From: Oscillospiraceae bacterium
GTDB lineage: Bacteria > Bacillota > Clostridia > Oscillospirales > Ruminococcaceae
Direction: 5' to 3'
DNA: 64,000 bases
Assembly: GCA_017545185.1 (NCBI GenBank)
Contig: JAFWQJ010000029.1
Location: 86,160 to 150,159, forward strand
This document shows, in pieces, positions 41,101 through 48,891 of this stretch. A program made the translations under genes and the position numbers. Within the stretch, counting starts at the first letter, position 1; each line of letters starts with the position of its first letter. The notes under the pieces are model-generated. The model was not told the DNA's origin and ran no database searches. It worked only from the letters and a program-made list of their open reading frames with translations.

Positions 41101-42156
41101 ATGCAGTGTGAGAAATGCCATGCCGAACTCCCCCCGAACAGCATTTCCTGTCCGGCGTGCGGAGCGCCTGCCCTCCAGAATATAGAGGGCTTTGACAATA
41201 CCCAGCATATCCAGCTCCAGCTGAAAACCATGCTGAAGGAGCATTCCGGTGACCTGTTCTTGAAATACAACGGCAGTTTGATGTTCAATGTCAAACGGTT
41301 CACCGCGCTCATCAATGATTACATTGCCGAATATGATAAGGAGCGCAAGCTTCTGCGTTCCATGGTCGAGGACAATATTTTAGGTGTTCTGCTCTCCGAG
41401 CAGGGCAATCACGAAATGGCGATCACCAAGGCCAAGAGCGTCATGCTCGGAGAGAAGTTTCTCTCCGACAACGCCGCGGAATTTGTGCTTGCATGTCTGA
41501 CCTATATGCTCGGCTGGCCGTATGACTCGCCCCTTCGCGTCAAGGAGAAGACCGAGGAGGAAAACGAGCCGAAGGAAAAGGTCCGGCCGGTCAGCGTCAA
41601 CGACAATGTCTTCACGCGTGCAGCTGCACAGAAATACCGCGTCTTTTCCCGGAATGTCGTCATTCCGGACGGATGTACGAAAATCGAAGAATTCAGCTTT
41701 GACGGCTACGGCAATCTGCGTTCCGTCCAGCTCCCCGCCTCACTGCTCGCGATCGGAGAATATGCATTCTCCAACTGCAAGCACCTGCGCATGATCGAGC
41801 TGCCCGAATCGCTCCGCATGATCGGTCAGGCTGCATTCAGTCAGTGCGAAAAGCTTGTCAGCATCAATCTGCCGAAGGGCGTGTTCGAGATCGCAGACAG
41901 TACGTTCTCATTCTGCAAGAGCCTTGAGATCGTCGAGATCCCCGATACCGTCAGCAGCATCGGCGAGCAGGCCTTCGCGGGCTGCGAAAAATTAAGAAAG
42001 CTGACACTTCCGAAGAGCGTCAAGTTCATCGACAAGAATGCCTTTGCATACTGTCCGCGCCTGACGATCGTCTGTGTGGAAAATTCTTATGTGTACAAAT
42101 ACTGCCTCAGCAATGCGATCCCGGTCGAGACCTATCTGCCGGCTGCATCCCGCTGA
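41101..42156 (+). CDS. Zinc-ribbon protein with BspA-type leucine-rich repeats
   Basis: A 351-residue cytosolic protein. Residues 1-22 form a zinc ribbon (C3, C6, C17, C20: CEKC ... CPAC). A helical domain follows (about 30-150). From about residue 185, five or so BspA-type LRR_5 units are visible, each with a core such as LRSVQLPASLLAIGEYAFSN and LRKLTLPKSVKFIDKNAFAY. There is no signal peptide, so unlike surface BspA proteins it should act inside the cell, perhaps as a scaffold. It is the first gene of the kinase-VWA-phosphatase run, 54 bp before the kinase. Confidence 0.88.
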   Translation: MQCEKCHAELPPNSISCPACGAPALQNIEGFDNTQHIQLQLKTMLKEHSGDLFLKYNGSLMFNVKRFTALINDYIAEYDKERKLLRSMVEDNILGVLLSEQGNHEMAITKAKSVMLGEKFLSDNAAEFVLACLTYMLGWPYDSPLRVKEKTEEENEPKEKVRPVSVNDNVFTRAAAQKYRVFSRNVVIPDGCTKIEEFSFDGYGNLRSVQLPASLLAIGEYAFSNCKHLRMIELPESLRMIGQAAFSQCEKLVSINLPKGVFEIADSTFSFCKSLEIVEIPDTVSSIGEQAFAGCEKLRKLTLPKSVKFIDKNAFAYCPRLTIVCVENSYVYKYCLSNAIPVETYLPAASR

Positions 42157-42210
42157 AGCCGGACATTCTGAATCTCAGCACAATCACATTTCTAGGGAGG
42201 ACAGATTCGT

Positions 42211-43554
42211 ATGGTAGAGCTTTCGATCGGCCAGGAAGTCGAAATGGAGTACGGCGGAAAAGCGCAGGTACTCGGCGTCATCGGCAGCGGCGGACAGGGT
42301 ATCGTCTACCTCGTCCGGTATAACGGCATGAAATGGGCGCTCAAGTGGTACGACATCGACAAGATGAAAAACCCCAAGGCGTTCCGCAAGAATATCCAGA
42401 ACAATATCAGTGACGGCCCCCCGAGCAACAAGTTCCTGTGGCCGAAGTATCTGACCAAGGAAAAGGAGGACGGCACCTTCGGCTACCTCATGGAGCTGAA
42501 GCCCGAAAGCTTCGATTCCTTCATTGATATCCTCAATACCTATAAGCTTTCGGTCGATCCGCTGACCGGACGCTCCACAAAGACCCCCGTGCGGTTCACA
42601 AGCCTGTATGCAATGGTCACGGCGGTCATCAATATCGTCAATGCGTTCCGGCAGCTTCACCGCGCCGGCAAGAGCTATCAGGACCTGAATGACGGCGGCT
42701 TCTTCATCAATATGGATACCGGCGCCGTGCTCGTCTGTGACTGCGACAACATCGCACCGGACGGCAGCAACTTCGGCATCGGCGGCAAGCCCGGATATAT
42801 GGCGCCGGAGGTCGTCCGCGGCGTTGCAAAGCCGAATGTCCAGACCGATAAGTATTCACTCGCAGTCGTTTTGTTCAAGCTGCTGTTCCGCGGCGACCCC
42901 ATGGAGGGCGAAAAGGTCGTCAAGGATGTCTGCCTGACCGAATCCTCCGAGCTGAAGCATTACGGTCAGAACGCCGTCTTTATCTACGATCCCGACGACG
43001 ACAGCAACCGTCCCGTCCGCGGCATCCACGATAACGTCATCAAATTCTGGCGCATTTATCCCGATTATGTCAAGGATGCGTTCATCCGCTCCTTTACGCT
43101 GGGCATCTCCGACCCGAACAAGCGGATCATCGAAAATGAGTGGCAGAAGCTCTTTATCCGCCTCCGCTCCGAGATCATCCAGTGCACCTGCGGCAGAACG
43201 AATTTCACATCCATGTTCAAAATGGTCGATTTCAAGACCTATAAGTGCCCGCAGTGCGGCACGATCTTTGAAACGCTCAAGTTCAGCAACCGCAAGAACC
43301 GTATGCCGCTTTACCTCGGCTCCGTGTTCTACGAGTGCGAGATCGACCCGGATTCCGAGGACTTCCAGACAATTGCCGGCGAGCTCGTCGAGAACAAGTT
43401 AAAGCCCGGCGTGCTCGGCTTCAAGAATACATCCGATAAAACATGGCGCGCAAAAATGCCGGACGGCGACTTCTATGAGATCCCGCCCGGAAAGGGATTC
43501 CCGATCTGGCAGGGGCTGATCATTGACTTCGGTGAAGTTACGGCATCGCTTTGA
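42211..43554 (+). CDS. Atypical Ser/Thr protein kinase with C-terminal zinc ribbon (TerY-P kinase type)
   Basis: A 447-residue protein kinase-fold protein. Glycine loop GSGGQGIVY at 24-32, lysine in WALKWY (K44), catalytic loop YQDLNDGG (D158), metal region LVCDCDNIAPDG and GYMAPEVVRG (the APE motif). The loop lacks the usual Lys and Asn of HRDLKPxN, and DFG is DCDN; this variation is known in kinases of the YegI/TerY-P group. A zinc ribbon follows (CTCG ... CPQCG at about 329-352), then a small beta domain. It is followed by VWA and PP2C genes, the defining triad. Confidence 0.9.
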   Translation: MVELSIGQEVEMEYGGKAQVLGVIGSGGQGIVYLVRYNGMKWALKWYDIDKMKNPKAFRKNIQNNISDGPPSNKFLWPKYLTKEKEDGTFGYLMELKPESFDSFIDILNTYKLSVDPLTGRSTKTPVRFTSLYAMVTAVINIVNAFRQLHRAGKSYQDLNDGGFFINMDTGAVLVCDCDNIAPDGSNFGIGGKPGYMAPEVVRGVAKPNVQTDKYSLAVVLFKLLFRGDPMEGEKVVKDVCLTESSELKHYGQNAVFIYDPDDDSNRPVRGIHDNVIKFWRIYPDYVKDAFIRSFTLGISDPNKRIIENEWQKLFIRLRSEIIQCTCGRTNFTSMFKMVDFKTYKCPQCGTIFETLKFSNRKNRMPLYLGSVFYECEIDPDSEDFQTIAGELVENKLKPGVLGFKNTSDKTWRAKMPDGDFYEIPPGKGFPIWQGLIIDFGEVTASL

Positions 43555-43601
43555 TGCCTGATGATGCATCCGTATTTTGGAGGAAAGGAAGTATCTGAAT
43601 A

Positions 43602-44528
43602 ATGAATAACGAAAAGAAAAAAGGGCCGGTCTTCACTGCAGCGGAAAAGCTGCCGGAGGATGCAGCAAAGGCTCTGAAGGAAACAGCGGAATCGCTCCAG
43701 AATCTCGCAGATGCGGCTGACGGGAAAGCAGCTCCCGCAAAGCCGGAGGAGCCCGATGATGCTCTGTTCGATTTCGAGGACGACGATCCGCTGAGCGCGA
43801 CCGGCGTCTCCAAGAAAAGCCTCGTCATCTTCTTCCTGATCGACACCTCGCGCAGCATGGTCGGCAAGAAGATCGGTGAGCTCAATACCGTTATGGAGGA
43901 GCTGATCCCGGAGATCCGCAGAGTCGGTGAAGCAGACACCGATGTCAAGATCGCCGTGCTCACCTTCGGTACACAGGTTCGCTGGATGTATTCCGAGCCG
44001 ATCCTGATCGAGGATTTTGAATGGGCGCGTCTGCGCGCAGACGGCGTCACCGCGATGGGTGCGGCATTCCGTGAGCTCTCCTCCAGAATGTCCCGCAACA
44101 GCTTCCTCAATTCGCCGTCGCTCTCGTTTGCGCCGGTCATCTTCCTGATGACGGACGGCTATCCGTCTGACGACTACAAGGAAGCACTCGAAGAGCTGAA
44201 GCAGAACAGCTGGTATAAGTTCGGCCTGAAGGCTGCGCTCGGCATCGGCAGCGATGCCAACGACGAGATCCTCGAGGAGTTCACCGGCTCCAAGGATACC
44301 GTTGTCCACGCCTATTCCGGCGGTCAGCTCGCACAGATGATCAAGATCATCGCCGTCACCTCCGCTCAGATCGGCAGCAAGAGTATGACGCTCTCCGATG
44401 ACGTCAACCATGAGCTTTCCGAGGAAGAGGTGCGTTCTGCCAAGCAGAAGCTGCTCGGCCAGCAGATCCAGGATTCCATGACGAATCTCGGTGATGCTGA
44501 CGCCATTTCGCTTGATACGGGCTGGTAA
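43602..44528 (+). CDS. VWA-domain protein, TerY-like
   Basis: A 308-residue protein. An N-terminal acidic, low-complexity part of about 65 residues precedes a von Willebrand factor A domain with an intact MIDAS: DTSRS (Asp-x-Ser-x-Ser), the Thr in GVTAMG and the Asp in MTDGYPSDD. TerY/YegL proteins of this type are thought to be phosphorylation targets or adaptors of the kinase. A short C-terminal tail (EEEVRSAKQKLLGQQ) follows. No signal peptide. It is 47 bp after the kinase. Confidence 0.9.
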   Translation: MNNEKKKGPVFTAAEKLPEDAAKALKETAESLQNLADAADGKAAPAKPEEPDDALFDFEDDDPLSATGVSKKSLVIFFLIDTSRSMVGKKIGELNTVMEELIPEIRRVGEADTDVKIAVLTFGTQVRWMYSEPILIEDFEWARLRADGVTAMGAAFRELSSRMSRNSFLNSPSLSFAPVIFLMTDGYPSDDYKEALEELKQNSWYKFGLKAALGIGSDANDEILEEFTGSKDTVVHAYSGGQLAQMIKIIAVTSAQIGSKSMTLSDDVNHELSEEEVRSAKQKLLGQQIQDSMTNLGDADAISLDTGW

Positions 44529-44581
44529 TCCCGACGGATCTGCGGAAAAAATATTTTTCACTCACAAGGGGGCCTGTTGCG

Positions 44582-45496
44582 ATGTTCGGCGGTTTCAGCC
44601 ATTCTGTTATCGGCGCGAGCCACGAAGCTACCGGTCTGGTCTGTCAGGATCATTCTGCCTACGAGGTCAATGAGCATTATGCCATTGCCGTCAGCGCGGA
44701 CGGACACGGAAGCAAAAAATACTTCAGGAGCCACATCGGCTCGAAGTTTGCAGTGGAGGCTGCGCTGGAAACCGTCCGCCGGTTTTATATGGAACCGGAA
44801 CGGTTTGAGCAGAATTTCCCCGCAAATCATAAGATGATTATCAAGAATATCGAAAAGCAGATCATCGTCAACTGGAACGCACGCGTCCAGCGGGATCTGG
44901 AGCAGAATCCGGTCAAGCTGAACGAAATGAAGAAATTTACGAAAGAGGAATTTCAGGCGATCCCGAAGGAATCCTATTACGGCACCACACTGATCGTTGC
45001 GGTCAGCGGCAGAGGATTTCAGTTCGGATTTCAGATCGGCGACGGCAGCCTTGTCGCGCTGTTCGAGGACGGCGTCCCCGTTATGCCGATGAACTACGAT
45101 GAATCCGCCCCTGCGAATATGACAGCATCCATGTGCAACAGCAATGCTGCCTCCATGTTCAACAGCTTCTATACCGAGCATGAGAAGGTCATTGCCATGT
45201 ACGCTTCGACAGACGGGCTGTATACCTCATTCAGCAATGAGGACGATTTTCTCGAATATCACCTGATCATTACCGGTCAGCTCGACCGTCTGGAAACATT
45301 TGAAAAATCCATTCAGAAAAATCTCATGAAGCGTTCGCATTTCGGCACGGAGGATGATATCTCGCTGGCCTGCATCTGCGACCGCGATCTGCTCAGCGAA
45401 ATGGCACCTGTTCTCCGGCAGAAGGCTGCGGAGAGCAAGTCCCATGCCGCCGAGCGCAAAGCGAAACGTCTGGCAGCATTGAAAAATATGAATTAA
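44582..45496 (+). CDS. PP2C-family protein phosphatase
   Basis: A 304-residue metal-dependent Ser/Thr phosphatase. PP2C metal motifs: SADGHGS (DGxGx), GTTLIVAV, QIGDGSLV, ASTDGLY and the final EDDISLACI Asp. It lacks a membrane segment and so should act in the cytosol opposite the adjacent kinase. The C-terminal KSHAAERKAKRLAALK is a basic helix. It starts 53 bp after the VWA gene. Confidence 0.92.
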   Translation: MFGGFSHSVIGASHEATGLVCQDHSAYEVNEHYAIAVSADGHGSKKYFRSHIGSKFAVEAALETVRRFYMEPERFEQNFPANHKMIIKNIEKQIIVNWNARVQRDLEQNPVKLNEMKKFTKEEFQAIPKESYYGTTLIVAVSGRGFQFGFQIGDGSLVALFEDGVPVMPMNYDESAPANMTASMCNSNAASMFNSFYTEHEKVIAMYASTDGLYTSFSNEDDFLEYHLIITGQLDRLETFEKSIQKNLMKRSHFGTEDDISLACICDRDLLSEMAPVLRQKAAESKSHAAERKAKRLAALKNMN

Positions 45497-45541
45497 AAAA
45501 CGTTGCCGGTTCAGATTTTCACAGGAAGGTGTGGTGTACAA

Positions 45542-46777
45542 ATGGAAGTAAAGGAGCTTCTCAGCAAAGCACAGGAGTTCGCGCTCAAAGTGACGGAAGC
45601 ATTTCCGGAATTTGCAGCAGTGCCGGATGCAGCTGTTACGCTGATCGCCACAGACCACGGCGGCATCGTCAGCGGTTCGACCGGTATCTGCTATGCTGAC
45701 GGCGAACCGAAATATTCAGATTCTGCCGAACAGGCGATCCGTGCGATTCCCGGCGCAATGGTTGCAGTCTCCATGGTCACGGTCAAGCTCGCAGACTGTG
45801 CCGTGAAGGAGCCCTCCGAGGACGCCCTCAAGCAGCTGGTCAAGGCCAATATGGCAAATGCCGCATGTATCGTTGCCGTTTCCGAAGCGGACAGCAAGGA
45901 GGTCTCCTCCGTGATCCCTGTCTCCCATGAGGAAGTCAGCGATTTCCTGAGCGGCTTTGACGATGCAGTCTCTGCACCGGCACCCGCAAAGAAGCAGCTC
46001 GGACAGCAGTCCGAATTTGTCGGCGGCGTCCGGATCGACGAAAGCAATCCGTTCTTTGCGGCACCGAATACCGCAACGGACGATGTCAGGACCATTGAAG
46101 CGGACAACGCACAGAATGCTCCGTACCCGCAGCAGGGTGCGATACAGCAGCCGAATCCGGCAGCCGGATTCCAGTTCCCGGTGTTCAACGGAATGCCGGC
46201 AGGCGGCTATCCGCAGCAGGGCGGTTATCCGCAGATGGGCGGTTATCCGCAGCAGGGCGGCTACCCGCAGATGGGTGCCTACCCGCAGCAGGGCGGCTAT
46301 CCGCAGCAGGGCGGCTACCCGCAGATGGGCGGTTATCCGCAGCAGGGCGGCTACCCGCAGATGGGCGGTTATCCGCAGCAGGGCGGCTACCCGCAGCAGG
46401 GTGCTTATCCGCAGCAGGGCGGCTATCCGCAGCAGAGCAGCTATGCCCCGCCGCAGCAGGGCGGTTATACGGCAGCGCCGCAGCCGCAGAGCACCTACAT
46501 CCCGCCGCAGCAGCATAATCCTGCGACCGCAGCCGCGCAGTCCGTTCATGCAACGGGTCTGCCGCAGAGCACGCTGGTCTCGCAGAATCTCGGCGGCGGC
46601 AGCGGCGGCGCATTCAGAAAGCGCCTCAACACCTTCCTCGATGACGAAGCAGCCGCAGAGGCCGATGCAGCCGAAGCAGATGCGACCGGTCTTTCCAAGG
46701 AAGAAATGCTCAAGAATGCCAAGGAGCGCAAGAAGGTCGCGAAGAATAACTTTAACTACAAAAAGAACAGTAACTAA
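45542..46777 (+). CDS. Degenerate deaminase-like protein with GGYPQQ repeat tail
   Basis: A 411-residue protein. The first 135 residues look like a cytidine-deaminase fold: strands [20 protein letters not shown], then [10 protein letters not shown] where deaminases have (H/C)AE, and [11 protein letters not shown] where PCxxC should be. No zinc ligands remain, so it should be inactive. A linker ([11 protein letters not shown]) precedes 13 units of [18 protein letters not shown], Gln/Pro-rich sequence, and a basic C-terminus [21 protein letters not shown] 45542 is preferred over 45503. The disordered tail could drive clustering, which is speculation. Confidence 0.65.
   Translation: MEVKELLSKAQEFALKVTEAFPEFAAVPDAAVTLIATDHGGIVSGSTGICYADGEPKYSDSAEQAIRAIPGAMVAVSMVTVKLADCAVKEPSEDALKQLVKANMANAACIVAVSEADSKEVSSVIPVSHEEVSDFLSGFDDAVSAPAPAKKQLGQQSEFVGGVRIDESNPFFAAPNTATDDVRTIEADNAQNAPYPQQGAIQQPNPAAGFQFPVFNGMPAGGYPQQGGYPQMGGYPQQGGYPQMGAYPQQGGYPQQGGYPQMGGYPQQGGYPQMGGYPQQGGYPQQGAYPQQGGYPQQSSYAPPQQGGYTAAPQPQSTYIPPQQHNPATAAAQSVHATGLPQSTLVSQNLGGGSGGAFRKRLNTFLDDEAAAEADAAEADATGLSKEEMLKNAKERKKVAKNNFNYKKNSN
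46202..46435 (+). repeat. 18 bp tandem repeat coding for GGYPQQ units
   Basis: Thirteen consecutive 18 bp units (46202-46435) encode GGYPQQ, with Met or Ala substitutions giving a longer 36 bp pattern [12 protein letters not shown]. Because the unit is a multiple of three, copy number can vary safely. Confidence 0.9.
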
Positions 46778-46784
46778 AACAAGA

Positions 46785-46818
46785 CCCGCATCCGGGGCGA
46801 TCCGGATGCGGGCTTTTT
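46785..46818 (+). terminator. Terminator of the TerY-P-like operon
   Basis: CCCGCATCCGG and CCGGATGCGGG with TTTTT, just after the repeat-protein gene. Confidence 0.85.
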
Positions 46819-46839
46819 GCTGTATCAAATACCAAAAGA

Positions 46840-46873
46840 AAGCCGCACAGTTATCCCGTGCGGCTTGTTTTTT
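46840..46873. terminator. Second hairpin, probably bidirectional
   Basis: AAGCCGCAC and GTGCGGCTT followed by GTTTTTT; the opposite strand also ends in a T-rich run, so it can stop the convergent membrane-protein gene. Confidence 0.75.
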
Positions 46874-46905
46874 CGATTCTGGTCACGGCATTGCGCCGGA
46901 TATGA

Positions 46906-47433
46906 TCACTTGAAATTGACGCGCCAGTTGGAATTTGCACTGACCTTGCTGTAAAGCTTGACCAGTTCCTTCTGCCGGCTGGAACGGTACGTAAACGTGA
47001 TCAGCACAGCAGCAGCAACCGTCAGCACCGTACCCAGGATATAAGCGAAGGTGTCTCTCTTGAATACGAGCAGGCAGACCGCCCATATCACGGCGACTGC
47101 AAACAGGATCAGCGGCAGGCAGAAGGATGTAAATGTTCTGTCCTTCAGCTTGACATAACGCTGGATCTCTTTCAGATTAAAGCTCTCATAATGGCGTGCA
47201 ATGAAATTATCAGGGCGCGCCCACTTGCAGAACTGTCTCACATTATCGAACTTGACGGTATAGTCCTGCTTGGTATACGTAATGCGATAGTACACGGTCA
47301 CAGAGCCGTCCTTATTGCTCAGGGCGTCCATGATATGCACAATGGTTCCCGCCTGAACCTGATTGCTCAGCGTCTTGGTTACGAGAAACTTGCGATCTAT
47401 TGCTTCTTCAATATCATTCAGCATATAGGTCAT
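46906..47433 (-). CDS. Two-TM membrane protein, unknown
   Basis: A 175-residue protein with two adjacent membrane segments at about 106-150 (SFCLPLILFAVAVIWAVCLL, then ILGTVLTVAAAVLITF) and a soluble N-terminal 100 residues containing a likely small beta domain (VHIMDALSNKDGSVTVYYRI). A basic C-terminus follows. I do not recognise it. It is the only minus-strand gene inside the signalling locus and has its own promoter at 47531-47559. Confidence 0.72.
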   Translation of the reverse strand: MTYMLNDIEEAIDRKFLVTKTLSNQVQAGTIVHIMDALSNKDGSVTVYYRITYTKQDYTVKFDNVRQFCKWARPDNFIARHYESFNLKEIQRYVKLKDRTFTSFCLPLILFAVAVIWAVCLLVFKRDTFAYILGTVLTVAAAVLITFTYRSSRQKELVKLYSKVSANSNWRVNFK

Positions 47434-47530
47434 AAATTAGCACCCCTTCTATCGACTTTTTACCGAAGCAAAATGCCCCGAAAAATGATACTTCCCTATC
47501 AAATGTCATTATACACTCCGTATATCGTAT

Positions 47531-47559
47531 ATTATACCATATAATCGAAAAAAAAGCAA
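47531..47559 (-). promoter_or_regulatory. Promoter of the two-TM protein
   Basis: On the minus strand TTGCTT (47554-47559), 17 bp spacer, TATAAT (47531-47536) with extended TGG, 98 bp before the start. Confidence 0.65.
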
Positions 47560-48097
47560 GGGGTAAATCGCATTTTTTTCTTGATATATCGTAACTTGTT
47601 TGTGAATTTTCGTGCATTCCCGTATAAACGGCACGCTGAAACCGCGGTGAAACCTGCATTTCCGCCGTCTGCCGCTCCCGCCGCCGTTTTCACAAATCCG
47701 GAAGAAGAAAATTTTTTTCCGAATGCCGTTATTGGGCATTATGCCGGATTGCTGCATTCGGCACAGCAGCCCCGCAGCCGCGGTGCATCGGATGCCGCAT
47801 TCCCCTGCCCCGGTCTGCCGGTTTGCGGCGGTTTCCCCGATGTACCGGCGGATCCCCGTGTGCTGTAAAAGCAGACATATTTTATACAAGCTGTATTTTA
47901 TGAAGAAAATTTTAATTTAATGACAATATTGCTGTTTCCGTAAAGATGTATTATCCGGCTGCACAAAATCCGCACGCATCCTGCGCATACCGTCTTTCCA
48001 TGCGCGTATGAGAATTTCCAGCTTGTAAATTTCGCATAAAAAATAACATGTACGCAAAATAATTCGTTCGGATTTGTATTTTTTTGCCGGAAAACGG
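47560..48097. other. Intergenic region, no gene seen
   Basis: About 540 bp between divergent genes, AT-rich at both ends. A plus-strand open frame of about 95 codons (47581-47868) has proline-rich nonsense composition and no ribosome site. I see no known RNA. Confidence 0.55.
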
Positions 48098-48126
48098 TTG
48101 ACAGCAAAAGATTTTTATGTTATAAT
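48098..48126 (+). promoter_or_regulatory. Promoter of the deaminase-like/GGDEF pair
   Basis: TTGACA (48098-48103), 17 bp spacer, TATAAT (48121-48126) with extended TGT. Start codon follows about 80 bp after the expected start site. Confidence 0.85.
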
Positions 48127-48212
48127 CATAAAAACAGAGAGTACATTTTTGGATTTTGAGCGTTTTTTCTAAAACACGATTGATATTATCACACGGAAAG
48201 GTGGTTTAATGT

Positions 48213-48851
48213 GTGAATTATGAAACGATCTTTCAGACAGCACGCGAGATCGTATCGCAGCGCCTCCGGAGCGGTGAACCCGTTATGCCGGATGACACCG
48301 TCTGCGTGATCGCGTCTGTGACCGGAAAACTGTATACCGCCCAGAACCGGCGGGAAAACGTCAACGGCACCATACGCAATATCCATGCGGAAAAAGAAGC
48401 CATGCGCAGTATGCAGAATGCATCGGAGACCGTGATCCAGACCGTCCTGCTGCTCTCCTGCAGCAACGGAATGCCGCTTCTGCCCTGCGATGACTGTATG
48501 CGCAGCATGATCGCACTGAATCCGGACAACATCCGCTGTGAGATCATGATGATGGACCGCGCCGTTCCGATCGCGGAGTTCATCGACCGGTTCCGGCCGA
48601 AAGCCAATATGCAGGCAAGCCAGCCCTATGCACAGGCGGCACCGGCCAAATCCGTGACCTCGATCACCTCGGTGTCCGTCTCCGCATCTGCCGTTTCCGT
48701 GCAGATCCCGGAGGCGACCAACGACGCGGATCTGCTCCGCAGCAAGGTCAGCAACCTGTTACATGCAGCAGAAGACGATGAAGACGATACTGACAAAACC
48801 CAGAAGCCGGAAAAGAAAAAGAGATTCGGCGGACTCTTCGGAAAAAAATAA
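48213..48851 (+). CDS. Cytidine deaminase-like protein with zinc ligands
   Basis: A 212-residue protein; GTG start with AAAGGTGG 8 bp upstream. Residues 25-125 read as a deaminase fold: strands DDTVCVIASVTGKLY, then HAEKEAM (H58, A59, E60) and PCDDCM (P91, C92, C95), giving one His and two Cys zinc ligands plus the catalytic Glu. The substrate loop differs from Cdd, so the substrate is unknown. The C-terminal 80 residues are low-complexity, acidic then basic (EDDEDDTDKTQ ... KKKRFGGLFGKK). It lies just before a GGDEF sensor. Confidence 0.72.
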   Translation: MNYETIFQTAREIVSQRLRSGEPVMPDDTVCVIASVTGKLYTAQNRRENVNGTIRNIHAEKEAMRSMQNASETVIQTVLLLSCSNGMPLLPCDDCMRSMIALNPDNIRCEIMMMDRAVPIAEFIDRFRPKANMQASQPYAQAAPAKSVTSITSVSVSASAVSVQIPEATNDADLLRSKVSNLLHAAEDDEDDTDKTQKPEKKKRFGGLFGKK

Positions 48852-48891
48852 ACAGATAAACAATTCAAACTGAAAGGGAGTATCGTAAACA

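Noticed and set aside
40818-41111. Plus-strand open frame of 97 codons
   Set aside because: It crosses the promoter and overlaps the LRR gene start; no ribosome site.
46202-46435. Possible CRISPR or minisatellite
   Set aside because: Direct coding repeat of 18 bp with no spacers; it encodes GGYPQQ units.
47581-47868. Plus-strand open frame of 95 codons in the intergenic gap
   Set aside because: Proline/alanine-rich random composition with no ribosome binding site or neighbour support.
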